NCBI GenBank assembly: GCA_018824925.1
Contig: JAHJFH010000318.1
Location: forward strand, 1-9,159
Reading direction: 5' to 3'
DNA from: Thermoplasmatota archaeon
Lineage (GTDB): Archaea > Thermoplasmatota > E2 > DHVEG-1
DNA length: 9,159 nt
Below, one piece after another: positions 1 to 6,056 of the stretch; the stretch's first letter is position 1, and each line of letters opens with the position of its first letter. The position numbers and the translations under genes were made by a program. The notes under the pieces are model-generated. The model made no database searches, was not told where the DNA came from, and saw only the letters and a program-made list of their open reading frames with translations.

Positions 1-1
1 A

Positions 2-52
2 ACAATAAAAAATATAGAAAACGTTGAAGTTGTTGACGTTGGCCGTATCTAA
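2..52 (+). CDS. 3' end of a gene, probably archaeal elongation factor 1-beta (partial)
   Basis: Reading from base 2 gives 16 sense codons and a TAA stop, with the C-terminal peptide TIKNIENVEVVDVGRI. Archaeal EF-1beta (aEF1B, the nucleotide exchange factor of EF-1alpha) commonly ends in an 'IEGV..VEVxDVxR' strand, and this peptide fits that pattern from memory. The stop overlaps the TAG of the convergent regulator gene by 4 bases, a tight gene-gene junction that also argues this is a real gene end. The rest of the gene lies outside the window, so the assignment rests on about 15 residues. Another small alpha/beta protein ending in a similar strand cannot be excluded. Confidence 0.5.
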   Translation, partial: TIKNIENVEVVDVGRI

Positions 53-741
53 GCCGCCTTATTTCTATTTCGATTAGATGGCAGATAATTCTGTAACGCT
101 TCTGCCCCAATTTCTGTTGGATAATACACAGGATATGCTGAGTTCGTTGTATCTCCCTCGACTAATTCAGCTAAATACATCTTTTTAATATGCCATTTAA
201 CAACATGATGATTCAATTGAAGAGCATGCGCAATTTCCAGAAGATGCTTACCAGGATTATCATACAAGAATTGCATAATGTTGTATGCATTGCTATTTCG
301 AAGAATTGATTCAGCAATGGCGCGTTTCCGCGACTCGATACCACCCTCAACAAGATAATAGACCTTTTTACCACCAATTAATCGACTTCGAACTAAATTT
401 GTTTGTTCTAGTTTACGCAGATGCCATGCAGCATTACTTGGTTTCAAATCAAGTTCACGTGCTATCTCACGGAGATGCGAACCAGGACATTCATCGATAT
501 AATGATACAAATTCTTACGAACATCAGTATCGAGCACATTTTCAGCAGTGACATACTTCACCCCACTTGCAAGGAAGAAAAATGCTCCAATTAATGCAAC
601 AACTCCTATAATCACTGCCACCGTAATTAATTGAGTTTCCTGACTCGTTGGTCGAAACCATGAATCTGCTGCTACTGATGAACAAAAAATAATACCGCAC
701 AGAATGAATAAAACCCCTGTTATAAGGGCAGGTTTAATCAT
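49..741 (-). CDS. membrane-anchored transcriptional regulator with two winged-helix domains
   Basis: The 230-residue protein has two hydrophobic segments near the N-terminus (about residues 4-25 and 38-60), then two winged helix-turn-helix units. wHTH1 covers about 69-131, with a recognition-helix stretch SNAAWHLRKLEQTNLV and a basic wing around GGKKVYYL. wHTH2 covers about 145-208, with HHVVKWHIKKM as the equivalent helix. Both resemble ArsR/MarR-like archaeal wHTH domains. The predicted topology puts the DNA-binding part in the cytoplasm, tethered to the membrane; no ligand domain is visible. The architecture is common among uncharacterised euryarchaeal regulators, so the target is unknown. 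The start at 741 follows a GGATGGGAAATAT leader (minus strand) and places the first TM segment directly at the N-terminus. The neighbouring gltX operon runs in the same direction but ends 112 bases upstream with a likely terminator, so this gene probably has its own promoter. Confidence 0.88.
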   Translation of the reverse strand: MIKPALITGVLFILCGIIFCSSVAADSWFRPTSQETQLITVAVIIGVVALIGAFFFLASGVKYVTAENVLDTDVRKNLYHYIDECPGSHLREIARELDLKPSNAAWHLRKLEQTNLVRSRLIGGKKVYYLVEGGIESRKRAIAESILRNSNAYNIMQFLYDNPGKHLLEIAHALQLNHHVVKWHIKKMYLAELVEGDTTNSAYPVYYPTEIGAEALQNYLPSNRNRNKAA

Positions 742-790
742 ATATTTCCCATCCTGACTCTTGCATCCCAGATAGGTTAAGAAACAATCG

Positions 791-848
791 TAGACTTAAA
801 AACTTTACCAAGACTGTATCAAAAAAATATGGACTTAAGTAAAGTCTA
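791..848 (-). promoter_or_regulatory. upstream region of the wHTH regulator with repeated TTAAGTC half-sites (candidate operator and promoter)
   Basis: On the minus strand this 58-base stretch has ACTTAAGTC (from about 840 to 832) and TTTTTAAGTCTA (from about 803 to 792), sharing TTAAGTC. TAGACTT at 791-797 and AAGTCTA at 842-848 are exact inverted copies 44 bases apart. The TTTTTAAG element near 796-803 could be the TATA box, giving a leader of roughly 30 bases before the ATG at 741. Repeated half-sites next to an autologous regulator suggest autoregulation, but this is inference. Part of the same sequence also forms the gltX terminator hairpin, which could explain some of the symmetry. Confidence 0.3.
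819..848 (-). terminator. probable terminator of the ipk-fni-idsA-gltX operon
   Basis: Starting 6 bases after the gltX stop, the minus strand reads GACTT-TACTT-AAGTC (5-bp stem, 5-base loop), followed by CATA and a run of seven T (827-821). T-tracts alone can terminate archaeal RNA polymerase, so the T7 is the stronger part of the evidence. The hairpin is short and A/T-rich. Confidence 0.45.
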
Positions 849-853
849 ATTTT

Positions 854-2569
854 CTATTTATGTGTAAAGTAGCCAACTAAGTTGTTATTTTCTTTATCAA
901 TGCGGACGAAACCGACTCTTTCGAATTGTATGACAGAACCTAGTGATACTTGCTTTAGTGCTTCTTCCGCAAACCCGTTTATTTCCTCTAAGCTATCGGG
1001 GTTGAATTCTTCGCCATGGAATAATAGATGGGGAATAAATAACTTTAAAGGAACATGGTCCTGTGTGCACCATTGAATTTTTCGAGAATCTGAAATGAGG
1101 TCATAACTCATAAATTCACAGATGACATTTGGGGTTGTTGAAACAAGTTTAATGTTATACAAATCTTTCAATCGGAAGATTTCCCCCACTTTAAGGTCTT
1201 TAACATCTTCAGCGGGGATATAAAAAATATTAGAGGTGGATATTTTTCGATATCCGAGGGTCTTATTTGTAGGGTGTAGTGGAATTGATTTCGTGATGGT
1301 TGGTGCATTTATTACTTGGATTTTAGTGGGATTAGGAACAAAAAAATATCGTTGTGTTATGGGGTCTAATAATTTTTTATTCATTGCTTCAACAAGCCCA
1401 AAGGGTACGACTGATTCAACTTTTGATATTCCTTGTGAAAGAACGAATTGTTCAATGGCTTTGGAATGTATTCCTCTTTTTTTAAGACCGCGTAATGTTG
1501 GTAGACGAATATCATCAAATCCATGGACGATTCCTTGATCTATCAGGGGTTTGATTTTTCGTTTTGAAACAGGCATGCCAGTTATTGAAAGCCGGGCGAA
1601 TTCCATGAGATAAGGTTTTCGAAGATGTAATCGATCAAGAAGGTAGAAATAGCATTCATCACGTAGCTCATATTCTTTGGTACGAAATGGGTGGGTTACA
1701 CCACTGATACTATCTTCGACAGCGCCAGCGAAATCATAGGTAGGCCATACATGGTATGTAGTTCCATATATTGGATGCGATGAATTGATGATTCGGAAAA
1801 GGGTGGGATCACGCATTGCTGTATTTGCGGATTGCATGTCGCCTTTAAGCCTGAGAATACCAGTATCTTGTTTCTTTAAGAGAATATCATGCCATTTTTG
1901 TATATTATCGTATGGTCTTTGGCTACGGCAACTACAGGGTTTCTTAGTATAGCGATTAGTTTTAATATCATCCGGGGAACAGGTACAGACATAGGCATCT
2001 CCTTGGGTAATAAGTTGTTCTGCAAAGCGGTAATGTTGGGGGAGGTGATCTGATGTTCGATATTCCTCATCCCAATGGATGCCTAGCCATTGGAGATCCT
2101 CTTTTTGGGCGGCATAAAACTCGGGTTGTGCGTTTTCTGGGTTTGTATCATCAAATCGGAGGATAAATTTTCCATTGTACATTTTTGCGTATTGATAGTC
2201 GATTATGGCTGCTTTGGCATGACCGATGTGTAGGTAGCCGTTTGGTTCTGGTGGGAAGCGGGTGATAACCTGGTTTTGTATTGCATGAAAGAGGGGGGGG
2301 AGTTTGAAGGTTCGTTCTTTTTTTTCTTTGTGCAGTAATTCAGGTGCAAGTTTTTCTAGTTCTTGTGTTTGTTGTGTTTGTGATAAGGTGTTAATTTCTG
2401 TGACGATTTTTTGTGTAAGAGGTATAAGTTCTTTTAGGGATATTCCATTTTTTTTAAAATGTCCTATGACTTTTCCAAGTACTGCTTTTTCGTTGGCGTG
2501 TCCATTGAATAAAATAGCGTTTTGAAGGGCGTATTTTCGTATTATGGTTTCGGGGATATGTGCAGACAT
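854..2569 (-). CDS. gltX: glutamyl-tRNA synthetase, archaeal type
   Basis: This class I synthetase of 571 residues charges tRNA-Glu. In archaea lacking GlnRS it usually also mischarges tRNA-Gln, which GatDE then amidates; that non-discriminating role is inferred. Residues 1-95 form the helical N-terminal extension typical of archaeal GluRS. The catalytic core follows: FPPEPNGYLHIGHAKA at 106-121 contains the HIGH signature (114-117), and MPVSKRKI at 332-339 is the KMSKS counterpart. Two CxC pairs (C195/C197 and C212/C214) form a zinc site like that of bacterial GluRS. The C-terminal part (about 390-571) is the beta-barrel anticodon-binding domain of the archaeal/GlnRS branch rather than the helical bacterial cage. 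The length is normal. The gene starts one base after the idsA stop (TAA-T-ATG) with only a weak ribosome binding site, so translation is probably coupled. It is last in the lipid operon. Confidence 0.95.
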   Translation of the reverse strand: MSAHIPETIIRKYALQNAILFNGHANEKAVLGKVIGHFKKNGISLKELIPLTQKIVTEINTLSQTQQTQELEKLAPELLHKEKKERTFKLPPLFHAIQNQVITRFPPEPNGYLHIGHAKAAIIDYQYAKMYNGKFILRFDDTNPENAQPEFYAAQKEDLQWLGIHWDEEYRTSDHLPQHYRFAEQLITQGDAYVCTCSPDDIKTNRYTKKPCSCRSQRPYDNIQKWHDILLKKQDTGILRLKGDMQSANTAMRDPTLFRIINSSHPIYGTTYHVWPTYDFAGAVEDSISGVTHPFRTKEYELRDECYFYLLDRLHLRKPYLMEFARLSITGMPVSKRKIKPLIDQGIVHGFDDIRLPTLRGLKKRGIHSKAIEQFVLSQGISKVESVVPFGLVEAMNKKLLDPITQRYFFVPNPTKIQVINAPTITKSIPLHPTNKTLGYRKISTSNIFYIPAEDVKDLKVGEIFRLKDLYNIKLVSTTPNVICEFMSYDLISDSRKIQWCTQDHVPLKLFIPHLLFHGEEFNPDSLEEINGFAEEALKQVSLGSVIQFERVGFVRIDKENNNLVGYFTHK

Positions 2570-2570
2570 A

Positions 2571-3563
2571 TTAGGTTACTCGCTGTATAGCATAATCAGT
2601 TAAATGATATAGAAGTTGTTTGGTATTGGTTTCAGGTAATAGTCCGAGACATTGTTTTGCTTTAGTGTTGAAATTCATAGCGGTTTTTCGAGCGTATTCG
2701 ATTGATTTGAGGTCTTTAAAAAGACTAAATACTTGGTGAATGTCTAGTTCAGTGGCATTTGGATTGCCGAAGGTTTGTTGGAGGAGTGTTTTTTGGGTGC
2801 CAGTAGCAATTTGAAGGGCGTTCACTGCTATGAGGGTTTTTTTTCCGTTTCGTATGTCATTACCGATGTCTTTACCAAGGGTTTGTTCGTCACTACTGAG
2901 ATCAAGATAATCATCCCAAATTTGAAATGCTAGTCCGAGGTAGATTCCATAGTTTTTCATTGCTGTAACCATGGTTGTATCGGCGCCAGCTATTTCAGCG
3001 CCGCCATAAGATGCTAAACTAAAGAGTACGGCGGTTTTCTTTTTGATCATATCCATATATTCTGTTTCGGTTATGGTTGCTCGGTGCTCGAATATCATAT
3101 CGAGTTGTTGTCCTTCGCAAATGGCTAATATGCATTCGATAAGACCGTGATTGAGGTTTTTGTACAAATCGAGATCAACATTTAGATCATGCATTGCTTC
3201 GAAGGCTTTAGCAAATAGATAATCTCCAGCGAGAATAGCAGTTGGTTCACCATATTTGACATGGACTGTGGGGAGATTTCTGCGGAGTGTTGAGTTATCC
3301 ATGATGTCATCATGAACTAGGGAGAAATTATGGACAAGTTCCAAAGCTGCAGCGAAGGGGAGTACGTCATAGCAGTTTTGTGAGATGCTTTCACAGCTGA
3401 GTAGGGCTAATACCGGTCGTAAGCGTTTTCCTCCTCCGGAGGGTAAATGTTTTGTAGCTTCAAAAAGGCTCGCTGGTTCACCGTCGGGGAAATATTTTAT
3501 CCAAAAATCGTTGAATTGATCAGCTTTTACTTTAAGCGTAGTAATAAGGTCCGTATGGTCCAT
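2571..3563 (-). CDS. idsA: short-chain isoprenyl diphosphate synthase (probable geranylgeranyl diphosphate synthase)
   Basis: This trans-prenyltransferase condenses DMAPP with IPP, probably to C20 geranylgeranyl diphosphate for archaeal ether lipids. Numbered from the ATG at 3563 (330 residues), GGGKRLRP is at 43-50. The first aspartate-rich motif is DDIMD at 85-89, followed by the conserved STLRR; the second is DDYLD at 217-221, followed by GKDIGNDIRNGKKT. The residue five places before the first DDxxD is Phe, as in the Sulfolobus GGPP synthase where that position limits chain length; a C20 product is therefore likely, though C15 is possible. The in-frame ATG at 3569 (MIMDHT) is also possible. 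I prefer 3563 because the GGTGA at about 3579-3575 is 9 bases upstream of it but only 3 from the other. The gene overlaps the end of fni by 32 bases (38 with the longer start), implying coupled translation. Confidence 0.93.
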   Translation of the reverse strand: MDHTDLITTLKVKADQFNDFWIKYFPDGEPASLFEATKHLPSGGGKRLRPVLALLSCESISQNCYDVLPFAAALELVHNFSLVHDDIMDNSTLRRNLPTVHVKYGEPTAILAGDYLFAKAFEAMHDLNVDLDLYKNLNHGLIECILAICEGQQLDMIFEHRATITETEYMDMIKKKTAVLFSLASYGGAEIAGADTTMVTAMKNYGIYLGLAFQIWDDYLDLSSDEQTLGKDIGNDIRNGKKTLIAVNALQIATGTQKTLLQQTFGNPNATELDIHQVFSLFKDLKSIEYARKTAMNFNTKAKQCLGLLPETNTKQLLYHLTDYAIQRVT

Positions 3564-4593
3564 AATCATATCTCACCTTTGGGAGTTCATCAATTGATGC
3601 TATTCCGGTTAGAAACATGGTAGTGCGTAGTTCATGTGTAATCATATCGAATTCTTGTAGGGTAGCCTCTTGACTAATGGTTGCTGGTCTGAGGAGGCTA
3701 TGGGCAATACCGGCTGCATCTGCACCGATGATTAGGGCGCGTGCGACATCGAGTCCATGTCGTATTCCGCCTGTGGCTATTATAGGGAGTTCCCAGTTTG
3801 TTGCGTTTCCTGTTTCTTGTATGGCGGTAGGTGCGGGTATTCCCCAATCCCAGAAGGTTTGTCCTTCGCGCATATTATATTGATCGTTTTTTTGTTTTGC
3901 TCGATAGTATTCAACTGCAGAAAATGAGGTACCTCCAAGTCCGCCAATATCGATGCCAGCAATTTTGGTTTGACCTAGACGGTCGGCTACTTCGTATGAT
4001 ATTCCAGCCCCGCTTTCTTTTACTAGAATGGGGCGATTAAATTCATCTGCGAGCATTTGTATCATTTTTTGGCAGCCTTTTGCATGGGTTTCACCCTCTG
4101 GCTGTACGACTTCTTGAAGGAAGTTTAAACAGACAGCGAGGATGTCAGCATCAATCATTTCGACGATTTTTCCTGCGTTTTCGAGAATTGTTTTTTTATC
4201 CCATAGAACAAGTTGTGACGCACCGATATTCGCTATTTTAAGAGGGATATCATATGATTTTATGATGCTGTAGGTGTCTTTGAGTCTGGCGTTTTCAAGG
4301 GCGGATCGTTGTGATCCAACTCCCATGCCAACCTGGAATTTTTCTGCGGCAACTGCAAGGTTTTCATTGATTTTTTTTGCTTCTGAATATCCGCCAGTCA
4401 TTGCTGAGATTATAATTGGTGCACCAAGGTGTTTACCAAAAAGTGTAGTGGTTATGTCTATGTCATGTTCATTTATTTCTGGTAGGGCGTTGTGGATGAG
4501 ATGGACATCGTCCCAGTAGTTATGATGTGCAGATATGTTTTCTTCTAGGGCAATTTGTATATGTTCACGTTTTCGTGCTTCGGTTTGGTTCAT
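3532..4593 (-). CDS. fni: isopentenyl-diphosphate delta-isomerase, type 2 (FMN-dependent)
   Basis: The enzyme interconverts IPP and DMAPP using reduced FMN and Mg2+ on a TIM barrel. The 353 residues match family length, and the motifs lie in the usual order: RKREH at 7-11 (substrate diphosphate binding), SAMTGG at 63-68, GVGSQRSA at 91-98 (FMN), NFLQEVVQPEGE at 157-168 (catalytic Gln160, metal-binding Glu161), VKESGAG at 191-197, GIDIGGLGGTS at 213-223 and ATGGIRHGLD at 273-282 (FMN phosphate). One oddity: family members usually have His-Leu-Asn-Pro at 155-158, whereas this protein has Cys-Leu-Asn-Phe. The C-terminus is a Tyr/Gly/Pro-rich tail (about 342-353) encoded where fni overlaps idsA. 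The start ATG overlaps the ipk stop as ATGA. It is the second gene of the lipid operon. Confidence 0.95.
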   Translation of the reverse strand: MNQTEARKREHIQIALEENISAHHNYWDDVHLIHNALPEINEHDIDITTTLFGKHLGAPIIISAMTGGYSEAKKINENLAVAAEKFQVGMGVGSQRSALENARLKDTYSIIKSYDIPLKIANIGASQLVLWDKKTILENAGKIVEMIDADILAVCLNFLQEVVQPEGETHAKGCQKMIQMLADEFNRPILVKESGAGISYEVADRLGQTKIAGIDIGGLGGTSFSAVEYYRAKQKNDQYNMREGQTFWDWGIPAPTAIQETGNATNWELPIIATGGIRHGLDVARALIIGADAAGIAHSLLRPATISQEATLQEFDMITHELRTTMFLTGIASIDELPKVRYDYGPYGPYYYA

Positions 4594-5384
4594 ATGGTGT
4601 CACCGAATATATGGGTATATTTGGTTTCCTTATCGATTAGCGTATGAAATAATCGATTATGTATATTCCCATTGACAAGGTAGGTGTCAATACCATGTGC
4701 AGCAATACGTTTGATGGTTTCAACTTTTCCCTGCATCCCTTTGGTAACATCTGCATAGGTGTTAGCGGTTGTTTGTAACGATGAGAGTTCTTTTATGGTC
4801 GTTTCTGTGATGAATTTGGCATCAGGATTCAATTTTGGGTTTGCGGTGAATAAGCCATCTTCATCCATGACAAATATTACTTTGTCGGGGTGGTATTGTT
4901 TTGCTAGGATTTCTATAAGAAGATCTCCTGAACAGATGGAAAAACCTTGGGATTTATCGAGGATTACATCACCATAGGTAACAGGGGTAAGACCAAGGTC
5001 GAGGTAGTTATCAATAATTGTGGTATTAAACTGGAGGGGTTGGTGATTATCGAGGATCATCATGGCATGAGGGGGAAGGCCAACGGCAGGGATTCCATGA
5101 TCATAGAGGGTATTTAGAACCATAGAGTTTAGTTTCTGTACCATCATATGTGTGAGACTGAATCCTTTGAGTTGTGATTTTGTGGAATAACCATTGTTAA
5201 GATGATATTTTTTTGCTTGGATATGACCGAATGATCCAGCGCCATGTACTAGGATAAAGGATTTTTGTGCTTGGAATAATTCCTTTGCTAATTGATCGAC
5301 AGTGGGTTGTTTAAAACAGCATTCTGTTGTTTTGTCTGTGATGACACTGCCACCAAATTTGAGGAGAATCATTTGACATGACAT
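4590..5384 (-). CDS. ipk: isopentenyl phosphate kinase
   Basis: IPK phosphorylates isopentenyl phosphate to isopentenyl diphosphate, the last step of the archaeal variants of the mevalonate pathway. It belongs to the amino acid kinase fold. In the 264-residue form, LLKFGGSVITDK is at 7-18 (nucleotide loop), VHGAGSFGH at 46-54 carries the His54 diagnostic of IPKs, YGDV is at 137-140, CSGD at 151-154, and DVTKGMQGK at 212-220 is the ATP/lysine segment. All key positions appear present. The start is uncertain: ATG at 5384 gives MSCQMILLKFGG, while ATG at 5372 gives MILLKFGG, closer to typical IPK N-termini; an AGCAGG immediately before 5384 fits neither well. It leads the operon and overlaps fni by ATGA. 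Mevalonate kinase, often the gene before ipk, is not adjacent here. Confidence 0.93.
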   Translation of the reverse strand: MSCQMILLKFGGSVITDKTTECCFKQPTVDQLAKELFQAQKSFILVHGAGSFGHIQAKKYHLNNGYSTKSQLKGFSLTHMMVQKLNSMVLNTLYDHGIPAVGLPPHAMMILDNHQPLQFNTTIIDNYLDLGLTPVTYGDVILDKSQGFSICSGDLLIEILAKQYHPDKVIFVMDEDGLFTANPKLNPDAKFITETTIKELSSLQTTANTYADVTKGMQGKVETIKRIAAHGIDTYLVNGNIHNRLFHTLIDKETKYTHIFGDTI

Positions 5385-5424
5385 CCTGCTTTCTGTAAAA
5401 AAATATTGTGATGACTAAAACACT

Positions 5425-5450
5425 GATATTTTTTTAAATATTTGAAATAT
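5425..5450 (-). promoter_or_regulatory. probable promoter of the ipk operon with an adjacent palindrome
   Basis: On the minus strand, TTTAAAAAAATATC (about 5438-5425) is a good TATA-box candidate. Start-site spacing of about 27 bases would place initiation near 5408 and leave a leader of about 25 bases. Directly upstream, ATATTTCAAATAT (5450-5438) is a perfect 6+1+6 palindrome that could be a regulator site or an AT-rich coincidence. A T7 tract at 5403-5397, just inside the presumed transcript, might also terminate read-through from the zinc-protein gene. Confidence 0.4.
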
Positions 5451-5465
5451 GGGCCAATTAAATTA

Positions 5466-5705
5466 TTATTTTTTTTGTGAAAATAGCGGTTTATCCTTAT
5501 TATGTTCATGGATAAGCCATAGTCCTATGGGCATACCATGTTCTGGGTCTTGCATAATACTTTTCGACCAACATTCAATCTCATCCTCGGACATATGGAC
5601 AGAGCAGCTTTCACAAACAAAGAATCGATCATTAAAAACTAAACCTGACTGATTATTGCCTAAATGAAACATATTCTTACAAACATCACACGTTTTTTCT
5701 GACAT
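5466..5705 (-). CDS. small CxxC/CxxC zinc-binding protein of unknown function
   Basis: The product is an acidic-to-neutral 79-residue protein with CDVC at 6-9 and CESC at 31-34, a four-Cys treble-clef or zinc-ribbon pattern with 21 residues between pairs. A mostly helical C-terminal half follows (SEDEIECWSKSIMQD, then a His-rich IHEHN stretch near 65-69). I do not recognise the family. The start at 5705 is chosen because GGAGGG lies at 5717-5712, an ideal 7-base spacing before the ATG. The frame stays open upstream to an ATG at 5870. That would add 55 residues with a strongly hydrophobic stretch (about residues 8-31), making a single-pass membrane protein, but the ribosome binding site and TATA box inside that extension argue against it. 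The gene runs with the ipk operon, ending 81 bases before it, but probably has a separate promoter. A structural or regulatory metal-binding role is likely; the function is unknown. Confidence 0.7.
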   Translation of the reverse strand: MSEKTCDVCKNMFHLGNNQSGLVFNDRFFVCESCSVHMSEDEIECWSKSIMQDPEHGMPIGLWLIHEHNKDKPLFSQKK

Positions 5706-5711
5706 GAGGAT

Positions 5712-5717
5712 CCCTCC
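5712..5717 (-). promoter_or_regulatory. strong Shine-Dalgarno that sets the start of the zinc protein
   Basis: The minus-strand GGAGGG sits 6-7 bases before the ATG at 5705. It is the best ribosome binding site in the window and favours the 79-residue product over the 134-residue extension. Confidence 0.7.
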
Positions 5718-5760
5718 AAAAACCACGCACAAGTATCCTTTAGACATAACTATATTGAAG

Positions 5761-5770
5761 TCATATAAAA
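5761..5770 (-). promoter_or_regulatory. TATA box candidate of the zinc-protein gene
   Basis: TTTTATATGA on the minus strand. Initiation about 27 bases downstream, near 5738, would give a leader of about 33 bases including the GGAGGG site. Confidence 0.4.
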
Positions 5771-5910
5771 CGTTTTTGGCTAACAAAAAGAAAATGAAAG
5801 AGCGGATGAGATGGGATAAAATCAGAACAACGAATAGTTTGGCAGAAATGCCAGTAATGTAAGCTAGCATGTCCCCCGCATTTATCGTCTTTCTAATAAT
5901 TTATAGGGGT

Positions 5911-6051
5911 ATGAATGTTTATAAACCCAATAGTGAGGTGGCCGAAATCATTATCTTTCATGAAGCCACTGCCCTCAAGAATTATAATATTTTCGACAAT
6001 GGTAAAAACATCCTTTCTATTAGCACATTTCCTAGAAAAAACACCATGTGA
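5911..6051 (+). CDS. possible small protein of 46 residues upstream of xth
   Basis: This short ORF runs from the ATG at 5911 to the TGA at 6049-6051, which ends 5 bases before the preferred xth start at 6057, as expected for coupled genes. Its codons look coding: about three quarters of first positions are purines and third positions favour C/T, an RNY pattern, counted by eye. The product (begins MNVYKPNSEVAEIII) has a mixed, protein-like composition with no recognisable motif, TM segment or Cys pair. A GGGG lies only one base before the ATG, too close for a normal ribosome binding site. The frame stays open upstream to the ATG at 5869, which would add a hydrophobic 14-residue start. It could also be the remnant of a larger gene, or chance. 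Confidence 0.35.
   Translation: MNVYKPNSEVAEIIIFHEATALKNYNIFDNGKNILSISTFPRKNTM
5981..5990 (+). promoter_or_regulatory. TATA-like element upstream of xth
   Basis: ATTATAATAT lies about 70 bases before the xth ATG at 6057. Initiation near 6013 would give a 44-base leader. It lies inside the possible 46-codon ORF, so it is either the promoter of the xth cluster (and the ORF is spurious) or an AT-rich stretch of coding sequence. Confidence 0.3.
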
Positions 6052-6056
6052 AACAT

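Noticed and set aside
285..551. Plus-strand ORF of 88 codons opposite the wHTH regulator
   Set aside because: It is the antisense shadow of a well-supported gene; it is rich in His/Gln/Tyr and has no ribosome binding site or family motif.
1236..1538. Plus-strand ORF of 100 codons opposite gltX
   Set aside because: Antisense to the catalytic and anticodon domain region of gltX; no motifs, and the opposite frame is fully explained.
5932..5976. GAGGTGGC ... GCCACTGCCCTC pairing as a possible structured RNA or tRNA piece
   Set aside because: Only about 5 consecutive pairs form, there is no T-loop GTTC or anticodon stem, and the stretch reads better as the 46-codon ORF.
6048..6056. GTG at 6048 as the start of xth
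   Set aside because: The ATG at 6057 matches the family N-terminus MRLLxWNVNG exactly, and the GTG overlaps the upstream ORF stop.
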